64,000 nt of DNA from an uncultured Lachnospiraceae bacterium (GTDB taxonomy: Bacteria; Bacillota; Clostridia; Lachnospirales; Lachnospiraceae). Shown here piece by piece: positions 45,275 through 53,885 of this stretch. Position 1 is the first letter of the stretch. Every line of letters begins with the position of its first letter. The translations under genes and the position numbers were made by a program. The stretch covers positions 1 to 64,000 of the forward strand of contig CAMWTP010000032.1 of the NCBI GenBank assembly GCA_947177165.1, in the 5' to 3' direction. The notes beneath the pieces are model-generated. The model searched no databases. It was not told the origin of the DNA and was given only the letters and a program-made list of their open reading frames with translations.

Positions 45275-46441
45275 ATGAAAAAAGTTTGTGTGATAACAGG
45301 GACAAGGGCAGAGTATGGCCTGTTAAAATCCCTGATACAGAAAATAGATAAGGATGACGAAATGGAGCTGCAGCTTGTTGTGACCGGAATGCATCTGTCC
45401 CCGGAATTTGGACTGACTTATCAGGAGATTGAGCAGGATGGATTCAGGATAACAGAGCGAAATGAGATGCTTTTGAGCTCCGATACGCCGAATGGTATCA
45501 CAAAGTCGATCGGTCTGGGAGTGATTGGATTTGCTGATATTTTTACGAGGACAGAGCCGGATATGGTGGTGCTTTTAGGTGACAGATATGAGACGCTTGC
45601 GGCGGCAACGGCAGCGATGGTGCACCGCATACCGATTGCGCATATACATGGCGGGGAACTGACGGAAGGTGCGATCGATGAAGCGATTAGACATGCCATC
45701 ACCAAGATGAGTATGCTGCATTTTACGGCTACAGAGACATACAGAAACAGGGTAATACAGTTGGGCGAGCAGCCTGACCGGGTATTCTGCGTCGGCGCTC
45801 TGGGAGTTGAAAATATTAAGACGCAAAAGCTGATGAGCAGGGAAGAATTGGAGGAAAGCCTGGGCTTTTCGTTGGATGGGCCTTATATAGTGGTTACGTT
45901 TCATCCTGTGACATTGGAAAATAATACAGTGAAAGAGCAGTTCGAAAACCTTCTGAGTGCGCTCGATAAGTTCAGGGAATACCGCATAATATTTACAAAA
46001 GCAAATTCGGATACAGACGGAAGAGTTGTCAATCAAAGGATAGATGAGTACGTCGCCGGAAACAGGGACAGAGCTGCGGCATTTACCTCTCTTGGGATGG
46101 TTCGGTATCTCAGCGCAGTGAAATATAGCCAGATGGTGGTCGGCAATTCGTCAAGCGGTATTTTGGAAGTTCCTTCTTTCCATATTCCGACGGTTAATAT
46201 TGGTGACAGGCAGAAGGGACGGATGAGAGGAAAAAGTGTGATTGACTGTGATTGCACAATGAATGAGATAGAGTGTGCGATACACACAGCTCAGGTACGA
46301 ATCAGAAACAATGACTTGCAAAAGGAAGCCAATCCTTATGAACGGGCAGGCACCTCGGATGCGATCCTGAGTACAATACGAGATTATCTGGCATCGGATG
46401 CTGATATGAAAAAGCGGTTTTATGATATTGAATTTGGATAG
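45275..46441 (+). CDS. neuC: Hydrolysing UDP-GlcNAc 2-epimerase
   Basis: About 388 aa: KKVCVITGTRAEYGLLKSLI, VTGMHLSPEFGLTYQEIEQD, VLLGDRYETLAAATAAMVHR, IAHIHGGELTEGAIDEAIRH, VVTFHPVTLENN and VGNSSSGILEVPSFHIPTVN. It converts UDP-GlcNAc to ManNAc and UDP, feeding NeuB. GGAG is 6 nt before the ATG at 45275. It is the last gene before a strong terminator. No neuA (CMP-sialate synthetase) or sialyltransferase is visible in the window, so the pathway must be completed elsewhere. Confidence 0.94.
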   Translation: MKKVCVITGTRAEYGLLKSLIQKIDKDDEMELQLVVTGMHLSPEFGLTYQEIEQDGFRITERNEMLLSSDTPNGITKSIGLGVIGFADIFTRTEPDMVVLLGDRYETLAAATAAMVHRIPIAHIHGGELTEGAIDEAIRHAITKMSMLHFTATETYRNRVIQLGEQPDRVFCVGALGVENIKTQKLMSREELEESLGFSLDGPYIVVTFHPVTLENNTVKEQFENLLSALDKFREYRIIFTKANSDTDGRVVNQRIDEYVAGNRDRAAAFTSLGMVRYLSAVKYSQMVVGNSSSGILEVPSFHIPTVNIGDRQKGRMRGKSVIDCDCTMNEIECAIHTAQVRIRNNDLQKEANPYERAGTSDAILSTIRDYLASDADMKKRFYDIEFG

Positions 46442-46466
46442 ATTGATATGTCTTTTAGGCTATAGT

Positions 46467-46517
46467 AAATCCCGATAAAGTGCTGGGGGCGTCGGCCCCT
46501 GCGCTTTATTGGGATTT
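46467..46517 (+). terminator. Terminator of the rfb-neu operon
   Basis: AAATCCCGATAAAG at 46467-46480 pairs with CTTTATTGGGATTT at 46504-46517, with an inner GGGG/CCCC stem. It lies 25 nt after the neuC stop. The following tail (ATCTTTG) is only weakly T-rich. Confidence 0.75.
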
Positions 46518-46550
46518 ATCTTTGCCATCGGAGAAAATAATATGGATGAA

Positions 46551-46582
46551 CAAGGGATAGAATTGGCCAATTCTGTCTCTTG
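46551..46582. repeat. GGGACAGAATTG-type palindrome, copy 2
   Basis: A 32-nt near-perfect palindrome centred on TTGGCCAA: CAAGGGATAGAATTGG and its complement with one change. Similar to the palindromes at 31726 and 49390. Confidence 0.7.
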
Positions 46583-46692
46583 TTCTATACGGCAAAAAAG
46601 ATTACTATAATATTGGCAGACACGTGACAACAGGATACAGATAAAACCTATAGGTATCATAAAGCATTAATCAATAGTTTCTTTTAATTTTT

Positions 46693-46722
46693 TTCTATAG
46701 AATATACTATATAACTATAGAA
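46693..46722. promoter_or_regulatory. Inverted repeat, candidate operator of the downstream XRE regulator
   Basis: TTCTATAG (46693-46700) and CTATAGAA (46715-46722) form a perfect inverted repeat with a 14-nt AT-rich spacer, ending 17 nt before the regulator start. Position and symmetry suit autoregulation by a HTH dimer. Confidence 0.45.
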
Positions 46723-46739
46723 GAAAAGGGAAAATGCTT

Positions 46740-47096
46740 ATGAATAACAAAAGAAAAAATAAAGAAGAACGGGAATTATATAAGAATATAGGAAACAGGC
46801 TTTTGATTCGAAGAAGGGAGCTGCATTATACGCAGGAACAGATGGCGGAGCTGCTGGGAGTGAGCACTGGGTTTTACGGGATGATTGAGCGCGGCGAGAA
46901 GGCTCCAAGCATTGAGAAACTTGTGATAATCTATGAAAAATTGGGGACAGATATCACCTATTTATTGACTGGCGATGAGAGGGCGGAGCAGATTCCGGAT
47001 TATATTGAGAAATGTCCGAGAAACAAGAAGTATGATTTCGAGCAGCTGGTGAAATATGCTCTCAATCTGGCTGAGTCCGGGGGATATAATACTTAG
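46740..47096 (+). CDS. XRE-family transcriptional regulator
   Basis: A 118-120-aa protein. HTH_3 domain at about residues 15-70: IGNRLLIRRRELHYTQEQMA, LLGVSTGFYGMIERGEKAPS, KLVIIYEKLGTDITYLLTG. The short C-terminal tail has no ligand domain. Start is either 46734 or 46740; AAAAGGG upstream suits both. It lies 20 nt before a larger HTH gene and is probably co-transcribed with it. Confidence 0.88.
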   Translation: MNNKRKNKEERELYKNIGNRLLIRRRELHYTQEQMAELLGVSTGFYGMIERGEKAPSIEKLVIIYEKLGTDITYLLTGDERAEQIPDYIEKCPRNKKYDFEQLVKYALNLAESGGYNT

Positions 47097-47116
47097 AATA
47101 AAGCGGAAGGTCACTA

Positions 47117-49012
47117 ATGATAGAACAAGAGAAGGAGAAACACAAGCTAATGCAGGAAGATAAGGGCGCGCTTCATGGGGCATCGGAGGCAGATCAGGAT
47201 TTTTCCCGTTTTTTGAAACAGATGCGAGAGGAAGCGCATGTTTCATTAAAACAGCTTTCAGAAGGACTGATGAGTGCCAGTCAGCTTGGCCGGATAGAAA
47301 GAGGAGAACGCTCGGTTTGTAAAAACATGAGAGATTGTCTGCTGGGAAGAATGGGTATCTCCAGTGATTTGTATGAGAATCTTTTAAATATTGAGGATTA
47401 CGCAGCGTGGGAATCTCAGCGGAATATTTTGGGAGCTGTGGAGCAGAAAGATTTCCTGGGAGCGCGGGAATTGATTGCCGCATATGAGAAGCTGAGTTTC
47501 AAAGGGATCAAGGATAAAATAAAGCAGCAGTTCTGCCTTGTTATGAGGGCGGAGATCCTGAAACAGCAGGGAGCAGACCGGCGCGGGATCGGCGATTGTT
47601 ACGAGGAGGCGATTCGGGTGACTGTCCCAAAGGTGGAGAGCGTGTGGGGGACAAAGAAGCTGCTGTCTATTCAGGAAGTTAACATTCTATTGGAATATGC
47701 ATACCATCGCAGGGGCACGGACTTTGGAAAGCAGTGTAAAGAGCTGATATCGTTTGTGGAGAATTCTCTGTATGATGATTTGTCGAAAGCTAAAATTTAT
47801 CCTAAGATTGTTTACTATTATCTGCGCGAAATGTTTCATGGACAGGGTGAACAGGATGCGGAGCTGCTGAGGGAATGTCTTGAAATCTGTAGCCGGGCAG
47901 TCGAGATGCTGCGGGATACCGGGCGGGCATACTATCTGCTGGAGCTGTTGGAGATGCGAATTAGGATAGCAGGATGTATTGAAAGGGATCGGAAAGAATG
48001 TGTCAACATACAGGATTGGGATAAGTTTAGGGAGGATTATCAAGAGAGCGTAGAAATGCTGGATTTATTGAAAACGCTTTATGTAGAGTATGAAGTGCCG
48101 CCATATATGCAGGATTGTACCTATCTTTATCAGCAGAGATGGGTATTTTATGTTGGTGATGTCCTGCGTATTCGCAGGAAAATGTTTGGCATGACACAGG
48201 AGGAGCTGTGTGGGATTGACTGTTCAGTGAAGTCGCTGCGCAGAACGGAGAAAAAGGAAAAGAATATGCAGCATGAGGCGCTCGGTATATTGCTGAGACG
48301 ACTTGGGTTGTCCAAAGAGTTTCAACGGGCACGGCTTGCGGCGAGTGACAGGGCGGGTTTGAAACTGATGGAGACAATCTCAGATTGCCGCAATAATCGA
48401 GAACTGCAACAGGCAAGAGAAATTTTAAAACGGATGAAAGAAAGGATTTCGGATAAAATCCCAGAAAATCGTCAGTATTTTATGGAGGTAGAGGCCTCTC
48501 TGGATTGGATGACCGGTGAAATTACAAAAGAAGAGTTTGTGATGCGGGAAGAGGAGGCGCTTCGGTGTACATTGCAGGTCAAAGATTTATATGACATGGA
48601 TGAAGTGTATTTGACAGAGATGGAGATATTGTGTATTTGCAAAAGAATCCAGGTGTTGCCGGATACAGAAAAAAGAAAATGTATCGATTTCTTATTTCAT
48701 ATTTTTGAAGGAGATAAAATAAAAAACACATTGTCCGACTGCATCTCGATATATGATTTTTTAATAATACATTTAAGTTGTGGACTTGGTAATTTGAAAG
48801 AACATCAACGTTCAGTAGATTTAGCAGAGAAAGTTTTGCGGGAAGATTTAAAATGCAAAAGAATTTTGGGGATTGAAAGATATCTCTATGAAAAGTCTTG
48901 GAATGATAATACAAAAATGACTGAATGTTTAATTAGTTGTATTACAATCAGTCATTTTTGTAAGCAAACATTTTATGAAGACTTTTATTATAGAAAGCTA
49001 CATCAGTCATGA
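47117..49012 (+). CDS. RRNPP-like regulator with two HTH domains and helical repeats
   Basis: A 631-aa protein. The first XRE HTH is at about residues 30-85 (FLKQMREEAHVSLKQLSEGL, SASQLGRIERGERSV). A helical region of TPR type follows (WESQRNILGAVEQKDFLGAR). A second XRE-like HTH lies at about 345-400 (GDVLRIRRKMFGMTQEELCG, CSVKSLRRTEKKEK), and more helical repeats run to the end. HTH plus TPR is the plan of RRNPP peptide-responsive regulators (PlcR, Rgg, PrgX); the internal second HTH is unusual. The convergent 56-aa peptide gene at its 3' end is a likely ligand source. GGAAGG precedes the ATG. Confidence 0.75.
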   Translation: MIEQEKEKHKLMQEDKGALHGASEADQDFSRFLKQMREEAHVSLKQLSEGLMSASQLGRIERGERSVCKNMRDCLLGRMGISSDLYENLLNIEDYAAWESQRNILGAVEQKDFLGARELIAAYEKLSFKGIKDKIKQQFCLVMRAEILKQQGADRRGIGDCYEEAIRVTVPKVESVWGTKKLLSIQEVNILLEYAYHRRGTDFGKQCKELISFVENSLYDDLSKAKIYPKIVYYYLREMFHGQGEQDAELLRECLEICSRAVEMLRDTGRAYYLLELLEMRIRIAGCIERDRKECVNIQDWDKFREDYQESVEMLDLLKTLYVEYEVPPYMQDCTYLYQQRWVFYVGDVLRIRRKMFGMTQEELCGIDCSVKSLRRTEKKEKNMQHEALGILLRRLGLSKEFQRARLAASDRAGLKLMETISDCRNNRELQQAREILKRMKERISDKIPENRQYFMEVEASLDWMTGEITKEEFVMREEEALRCTLQVKDLYDMDEVYLTEMEILCICKRIQVLPDTEKRKCIDFLFHIFEGDKIKNTLSDCISIYDFLIIHLSCGLGNLKEHQRSVDLAEKVLREDLKCKRILGIERYLYEKSWNDNTKMTECLISCITISHFCKQTFYEDFYYRKLHQS

Positions 49013-49173
49013 ATGTCATCTGGTAATGGCAAATCGCTGCACGGTGCAACCCCTTCCTCCTCCGAATAAGCCCCAGTACCTTCCGCAGTATTATAGACAA
49101 TGACAGTACCGTTCTGAACAATAATGACAATAGCGAGCATCGCTAACAGTTTTCTGAGATTAAAAATTTTCAT
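49003..49173 (-). CDS. Small secreted-type peptide, candidate signalling pro-peptide
   Basis: A 56-aa peptide: basic N-terminus MKIFNLRK, a hydrophobic stretch at about residues 9-27 typical of a signal or export sequence, and an acidic C-terminus with EGTGAYSEEEGVAPCSDLPL and one Cys. An in-frame ATG at 49191 would add six residues. It is convergent with the RRNPP-like regulator and overlaps its last 10 nt, a layout common for peptide-regulator pairs. Which residues form the mature signal cannot be told. Confidence 0.6.
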   Translation of the reverse strand: MKIFNLRKLLAMLAIVIIVQNGTVIVYNTAEGTGAYSEEEGVAPCSDLPLPDDIHD

Positions 49174-49389
49174 TCTAAAATAACACTCCATTCTTAAATT
49201 TGGGAAATGCCAGTATAACGTTATATTCGTTTTGAAGCAAATAGTGCCTGATATTCATGTCATCTGTGCGTCTGGTTTCAAAGACGTGCAGCCGGCACGG
49301 ATAACAGATGCTATTTACGCGGAATCAATGTGATATTGTACTGGTATTTAACTCATATTTTTAATATAACCAGAGTTCATAGAATATTC

Positions 49390-49435
49390 AAGGGACAGAA
49401 TTGACCAATGAAGATTTTGGACAATTCTGTCCCTT
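49390..49435. repeat. GGGACAGAATTG-type palindrome, copy 3
   Basis: AAGGGACAGAATTG at 49390-49403 is the perfect complement of CAATTCTGTCCCTT at 49422-49435. It lies between the peptide gene region and the 3' end of the DUF402 gene and may act as a terminator for the latter. The rest of 49192-49443 shows nothing else. Confidence 0.75.
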
Positions 49436-49443
49436 AGTTTGAA

Positions 49444-49920
49444 TCATACCCACTTTTCAATATCGGCAGCCAGCGTATCAAATTTGTCATCATAGATCAG
49501 ATTCAGAAGACTGTCAAGCTTTCTCAGAGCCTGTGTGATAATCTGCGGTTCGCACAGATTTTGCTCCAGGGCGATGGCAAGTTCATTGACATCGAGGACT
49601 TTAATATAGCCGTCAGGGTAGATGACCACATCGGCGAGAAGGTCTGTCACAATCAGCGCATTCTCCGCTTCCTGATATGTATAATCCACAATGTCGCAGT
49701 ACCAGTACAGGAGCGAGTTGTCCTCGCGGTAGAATTTGCTTACTTTATAGCCGGGATTCAGGTAATAACAGGAGTAGCCATGGTGAAAATCCCGGCGCGG
49801 TTTCAGGGTATTCCATTTGGTGACAATCCGGTCATGCGTTCTTTCCAGAATGATATCCTCTCTCAGTAAAATGCACTCGTCAGGTATCATGCGTCTGCGG
49901 TAAATTTTTAAATCATCCAT
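49444..49920 (-). CDS. DUF402-domain protein
   Basis: A 158-aa protein with the DUF402 signature WYCDIVDYTYQ and DLLADVVIYPDGYIKVLDVN. Members with known function hydrolyse nucleoside tri/diphosphates or act in fosfomycin biosynthesis (FomD); many are of unknown role. The start at 49920 follows GGAG. It is divergent from the FIST operon. Confidence 0.8.
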   Translation of the reverse strand: MDDLKIYRRRMIPDECILLREDIILERTHDRIVTKWNTLKPRRDFHHGYSCYYLNPGYKVSKFYREDNSLLYWYCDIVDYTYQEAENALIVTDLLADVVIYPDGYIKVLDVNELAIALEQNLCEPQIITQALRKLDSLLNLIYDDKFDTLAADIEKWV

Positions 49921-50023
49921 GTCATAATCTCCTTTGGTTGATCACACTTTGAACAAGTAAAGCTTTATTTATAGTTTACCTCTTTTTGGTGCCGGATTCA
50001 ATGCTGTTATTGTGAAATATTCG

Positions 50024-50052
50024 TTGCGCTTTGGATAATTTTAACGTATAAT
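50024..50052 (+). promoter_or_regulatory. Predicted promoter of the FIST signalling operon
   Basis: TTGCGC (50024-50029) and a perfect TATAAT (50047-50052) are separated by 17 nt. Transcription would begin about 50 nt before the first gene. Confidence 0.6.
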
Positions 50053-50108
50053 CAAGACAGTACCAGAAAGCATCTATAGAAAAAGGAAAAAATCAAGGAG
50101 ACGATGAG

Positions 50109-51164
50109 ATGAGACAGATATTTGGAATGAGCCATAGCGGAAATCTTGCGGAAGCAGTCGACAGGCTGGAGAATCCCCAGTTTATTATGCTGATGTCCAA
50201 TAACGCCCAGTTCGAAACACATGTCAAGACATTGGAAAAGATGTTTCCAGGCGTTCCGAGCATTGGCTGTATCGGGATGAGCTATGATACTGCAGTGGTG
50301 GAGGAGGGAGTCGGCATCATCGCGTTTACGGACGGAGTGACTGCCACGGCAAATGTGCTGGAACAGGTATCAACCATGCCGATCAAATATATTGAGCGGT
50401 TGGAGGAGGATATGCGCAGAGTGGGCGGCACGGAGGCAGATACTGTATGTATCGACTTTTGCGCCGGAAATGACGCCTGCGTGCTGACGACGATCAACAC
50501 GGTGCTGAGCCAGAGAAAGATTTCACTGGTCGGGGGAACCGGCGATGGAGGGAAGGTGTCTGTCAACGGAAAAATCTATGAGGATGCGGCGGCATATGCG
50601 CTGGTGCGAAATCAGAACGGCAGGGTAAAAACCTACAAGGAAAATATATATCGCAAGCTTGGAAATTATCGTTTTATTGCCTCGGATACAGATAGGGAAA
50701 ACTATGTGATTGGCACATTGAACGGGAGATCGGCAAAGCAGGTATACAAAAACATTCTCCGTGTGACGGACGAGGAGATTCTGACACAGACTTTTCAGAA
50801 TCCGTTTGGGAAGATTAACGGGGAGGACACCTGCATTATCTCGATCAAGGAGGTTCAGGGTGATGCGCTCGCGTGTTTCCGCCAGGTAAATGATTCGGAT
50901 GTCCTGATTCTGCTGGAGCTTAGTGACTATGAGGCTGTCGTGCGGCGGACGATCGAGATGATCTGTCATGAGTTTCCGAAACGCTCGGCCGTTTTTTCGG
51001 TGAACTGCCTGTTTCGTTACAAACTGTTTTGCGAGCGCGGCTATATGGAGACATATCTGGAAGAAATGTCTGAGCTGGGAAGCCATGCAGGGCTGGTCGG
51101 ATATGGGGAACATTACAACAACCGGTTTGTCAACCAGTCCATGACTTGTGTGGTGTTTGAGTAG
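50109..51164 (+). CDS. FIST-domain sensory protein
   Basis: A 351-aa protein. The N-terminal FIST domain includes QFIMLMSNNAQFETHVKTLE, IGCIGMSYDTAVVEEGVGII and ISLVGGTGDGGKVSVNG; the FIST_C domain contains FPKRSAVFSVNCLFRYKLFC, GLVGYGEHYNNRFVNQSMTC. FIST proteins are thought to sense small ligands and signal to partners such as MCPs, kinases or cyclic-di-GMP enzymes. It is the first gene of a four-gene unit. CAAGGAG is 9 nt before the ATG. Confidence 0.9.
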   Translation: MRQIFGMSHSGNLAEAVDRLENPQFIMLMSNNAQFETHVKTLEKMFPGVPSIGCIGMSYDTAVVEEGVGIIAFTDGVTATANVLEQVSTMPIKYIERLEEDMRRVGGTEADTVCIDFCAGNDACVLTTINTVLSQRKISLVGGTGDGGKVSVNGKIYEDAAAYALVRNQNGRVKTYKENIYRKLGNYRFIASDTDRENYVIGTLNGRSAKQVYKNILRVTDEEILTQTFQNPFGKINGEDTCIISIKEVQGDALACFRQVNDSDVLILLELSDYEAVVRRTIEMICHEFPKRSAVFSVNCLFRYKLFCERGYMETYLEEMSELGSHAGLVGYGEHYNNRFVNQSMTCVVFE

Positions 51165-51179
51165 AGGGAGGAATACAGG

Positions 51180-52130
51180 ATGGCATTTACGAAAATACAA
51201 AGATTACATAGAAAAAAAGCAGGCGACAGGCAGGGCAGCGGAAACAGTCTCTATCCGATACTGCATGCGGCGGACAGTATAAAAGGATATCAGAAGGAAC
51301 TGGTCAGCAAGGAGGTCGAATCTCTGTGGGAGCTGGGCATGGTGGGTAGTTCTTTTTCGGGTGTCATGAAAAAGGCGGATAACTTTCGCGAGCAGTTGTC
51401 GGACTTTGAACAGTCATTCTCTGAAATCAACAGCGTGGCCGGGCAGTTTGAGCAGGTGAGAGGAGCGATCAGCGAGACAGTGTCTGAGGCTCAGGACAAG
51501 GTGGAGGAGCTAAAGAATACTTCGGTCCATGTGGAAAAAACATACAGTGACATGGAGCAGACCTTTGCACAGCTGCAGGTCTCTGTGGAGGGGATCAAGC
51601 AGTGCATGAAAAAGATCATTTCGATTGCTGAGCAGACCAATATCCTTGCGCTCAACGCGTCGATCGAGGCTGCGAGGGCCGGAGAGTCCGGCAGAGGGTT
51701 TGCGGTGGTTGCGACGAATGTAAAGGAGCTTGCAGATCAGATCAAAGGGTTGGCGGAGGAAGTGGACACTGGCGTTCATGAGGTGGAGCGCGGAACGGGG
51801 GAACTCAACAACAGCATCACTGCGTCACAGCATGCGCTGAGCCAGAATATTGATACGGTCAACAGCACCTATGAATCTTTCAACAAGATCACGGAAACCG
51901 CAGAAAACACGGTATCTGTTCAGATGGAGATTTCTGACGTGATTGATGGGGCGCAGAGGGATCTTCAGACGATCGGACAGTTTTTCGACGAGATTAAGCA
52001 GCAGTATCAGGAGGTTGTCAGGCATATTGAGCGGGCGAACAATCTCGGGACAACGAAAAGCGCCCTGTTTGAGGACATGGACAATATTCTGGCACAGATT
52101 CATCCCATGGTCGAGGGGATGAATCCCTGA
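51180..52130 (+). CDS. Soluble methyl-accepting chemotaxis-type signalling protein
   Basis: A 316-aa protein without membrane segments. The central hairpin [20 protein letters not shown], followed by [20 protein letters not shown], is the MCP signalling tip that binds CheA and CheW. The N-terminal 80 residues show no named sensor domain, so the FIST protein encoded 15 nt upstream probably supplies the input. AGGGAGGAA precedes the ATG. No cheA or cheW is in this window. Confidence 0.9.
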   Translation: MAFTKIQRLHRKKAGDRQGSGNSLYPILHAADSIKGYQKELVSKEVESLWELGMVGSSFSGVMKKADNFREQLSDFEQSFSEINSVAGQFEQVRGAISETVSEAQDKVEELKNTSVHVEKTYSDMEQTFAQLQVSVEGIKQCMKKIISIAEQTNILALNASIEAARAGESGRGFAVVATNVKELADQIKGLAEEVDTGVHEVERGTGELNNSITASQHALSQNIDTVNSTYESFNKITETAENTVSVQMEISDVIDGAQRDLQTIGQFFDEIKQQYQEVVRHIERANNLGTTKSALFEDMDNILAQIHPMVEGMNP

Positions 52131-52229
52131 TGAAAGATATTGAATTATGGAAAGAGATGCGATATAATTCTAAATGGAAAGACAGACCAGTTTTTGTGTA
52201 TAAAATGTGTGGAGTTCAGGAGGGAAATT

Positions 52230-52580
52230 ATGACAGTACAGGAATTCTATGATGAGGTGGGCGGCGACTACAACGAGATTATGTCACGGCTCAGGACGGA
52301 GGAAAGGATCAGAAAATTTGCGGGGATGTTCACGCGGGATGAGAGCTATAAGACACTTGTCCAGACCATCAATGACGGAAATGCGGAGGAGGCATTCCGG
52401 GCGGCGCATACGATGAAGGGCATGTGCCAGAATATGGCGTTTACGCGTCTGTATAAGTCCAGCCACGAGATTACGGAGATTCTCCGGGGAAAGGACATCG
52501 AAAGCGCAAAGCAAATGCTTGATGTGGTGACTGAGGATTACAATATCGTGATAGCGGGCATCGAGAAGCTGCTGGCGTAG
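52230..52580 (+). CDS. HPt phosphotransfer protein
   Basis: A 116-aa helical protein. The phospho-accepting His60 lies in FRAAHTMKGMCQNMAF, the HPt signature (A-H-x-L/M-K-G). The start at 52230 has AGGAGG upstream; the open frame extends to 52140 but that part is not protein-like. It would relay phosphate between a kinase and the response regulator encoded next. Confidence 0.88.
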   Translation: MTVQEFYDEVGGDYNEIMSRLRTEERIRKFAGMFTRDESYKTLVQTINDGNAEEAFRAAHTMKGMCQNMAFTRLYKSSHEITEILRGKDIESAKQMLDVVTEDYNIVIAGIEKLLA

Positions 52581-52610
52581 CATCATAAATAAGGAAGGAA
52601 AAGAATAGCG

Positions 52611-53711
52611 ATGGAAACAATGGAGAAGGACACGATTCTGATCGCGGATGATGCAGAGATCAATCGTGAGATGATAAAATTTATATTTGATGAGCAGTAT
52701 AATATTATCGAGGCTGAGAATGGCGAGCAGGCGATCAATATTATTATGGAAAGCAGCGATAAAATATGTCTTATCTTTCTGGACCTGCTGATGCCGAAAA
52801 AATCTGGTCTGGATGTGCTGCGTTTTATGAACGACGCGGATTATATTGATTTTATCCCTGTTATTATGATTACGGGCGAGGCGACGGACGAGACGGACGA
52901 GAAGGCTTATGAGTACGGTGCTTCCGATATTATATATAAGCCGTTTGCGCCCAATGTTGTCATGCGGCGCGCAAAAAATATTATGGAGCTTTTTGAGCAC
53001 AGAATCTATCTGGAGCACAAGCTTGAGAAGCGCACAAGACAACTTCGTGAGAGTCGGGAGAAGCTCGAGCGGAGCAACGAATTTCTGATCAATGCGCTGA
53101 GTTCTGTTGTGGAGTTCAGAAGTCTTGAATCAGGAGAACATATCCAGAGGGTAAAATATTTTACAAAGCTTTTCCTGAAGTACATTATGAAAATGTATCC
53201 CCAATACGGTATTACGAATGAGCAGGCCACGCTGATTGTCAACGCGTCTGCGCTGCATGATATAGGAAAGATCGCGATACCGGACAGCATTCTGTTAAAG
53301 CCGGGAAAACTTTCCGAGGAAGAGTTTGAGGAGATGAAGAAGCACACAATCTACGGATGTGAGCTCCTCGAGAAGTTCAAGCAGGATGACAATGAGTTTT
53401 ATCACTACTGCTATGATATCTGCAGGTATCACCATGAGCGGCATGACGGAAACGGGTATCCGGATATGTTAAAAGGAGACGAGATTCCAATCTGGGCACA
53501 GATCGTGTCGGTCGTGGATGTGTATGACGCGCTGGTGAGCAAGCGTGTATACAAAGATCCGTTTGCGGTTGAGGAGGCGGCGCGCATGATCATGGAGGGA
53601 GAGTGCGGTGTGTTCTCGCCGGAAATGCTTGATTGCTTCAGGCTTGCGAAGCAGGAGCTCTTTGCAGTGACAGAGGGTGAGTTCTCTTTTGCCGATGTGA
53701 TGGTGAAATAA
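52611..53711 (+). CDS. Response regulator with HD-GYP cyclic-di-GMP phosphodiesterase domain
   Basis: A 366-aa protein. Residues about 8-125 form a REC domain (ILIADDAEINREM, phospho-Asp58 in LIFLDLLMP, MITGEAT, IIYKPF). A coiled linker leads to a HD-GYP domain from about 160: HIQRVKYFTK, ALHDIGKIAIPD, KKHTIYGCELL, YHHERHDGNGYP and VSVVDVYDALVSKRVYK. The catalytic HD and GYP residues are intact, so it should degrade cyclic-di-GMP when phosphorylated. It ends the operon, followed by a terminator. Confidence 0.93.
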   Translation: METMEKDTILIADDAEINREMIKFIFDEQYNIIEAENGEQAINIIMESSDKICLIFLDLLMPKKSGLDVLRFMNDADYIDFIPVIMITGEATDETDEKAYEYGASDIIYKPFAPNVVMRRAKNIMELFEHRIYLEHKLEKRTRQLRESREKLERSNEFLINALSSVVEFRSLESGEHIQRVKYFTKLFLKYIMKMYPQYGITNEQATLIVNASALHDIGKIAIPDSILLKPGKLSEEEFEEMKKHTIYGCELLEKFKQDDNEFYHYCYDICRYHHERHDGNGYPDMLKGDEIPIWAQIVSVVDVYDALVSKRVYKDPFAVEEAARMIMEGECGVFSPEMLDCFRLAKQELFAVTEGEFSFADVMVK

Positions 53712-53741
53712 GTAATCCGACAAAATTTTTGGATAATTGGG

Positions 53742-53775
53742 TGCCGGACACGGGAAAATGTCCGGCATCATTTTT
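53742..53775 (+). terminator. Rho-independent terminator of the FIST operon
   Basis: TGCCGGACA (53742-53750) pairs with TGTCCGGCA (53759-53767) and is followed by TCATTTTT. It lies 30 nt after the HD-GYP stop. Confidence 0.88.
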
Positions 53776-53805
53776 CTGTTCCTATTAAAAAAATCAGACA
53801 TTTAC

Positions 53806-53834
53806 TAGACAATTTTACCCAATTTCTGTATAAT
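53806..53834 (+). promoter_or_regulatory. Predicted sigma-A promoter of the ATP synthase operon
   Basis: TAGACA (53806-53811) and TATAAT (53829-53834) have exactly 17 nt between them. The first gene starts 52 nt downstream. Confidence 0.8.
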
Positions 53835-53885
53835 TATGGTTAGGCATTAAAAGAATGGAAGCTGACAGGCAGATGGAGGGGACAA

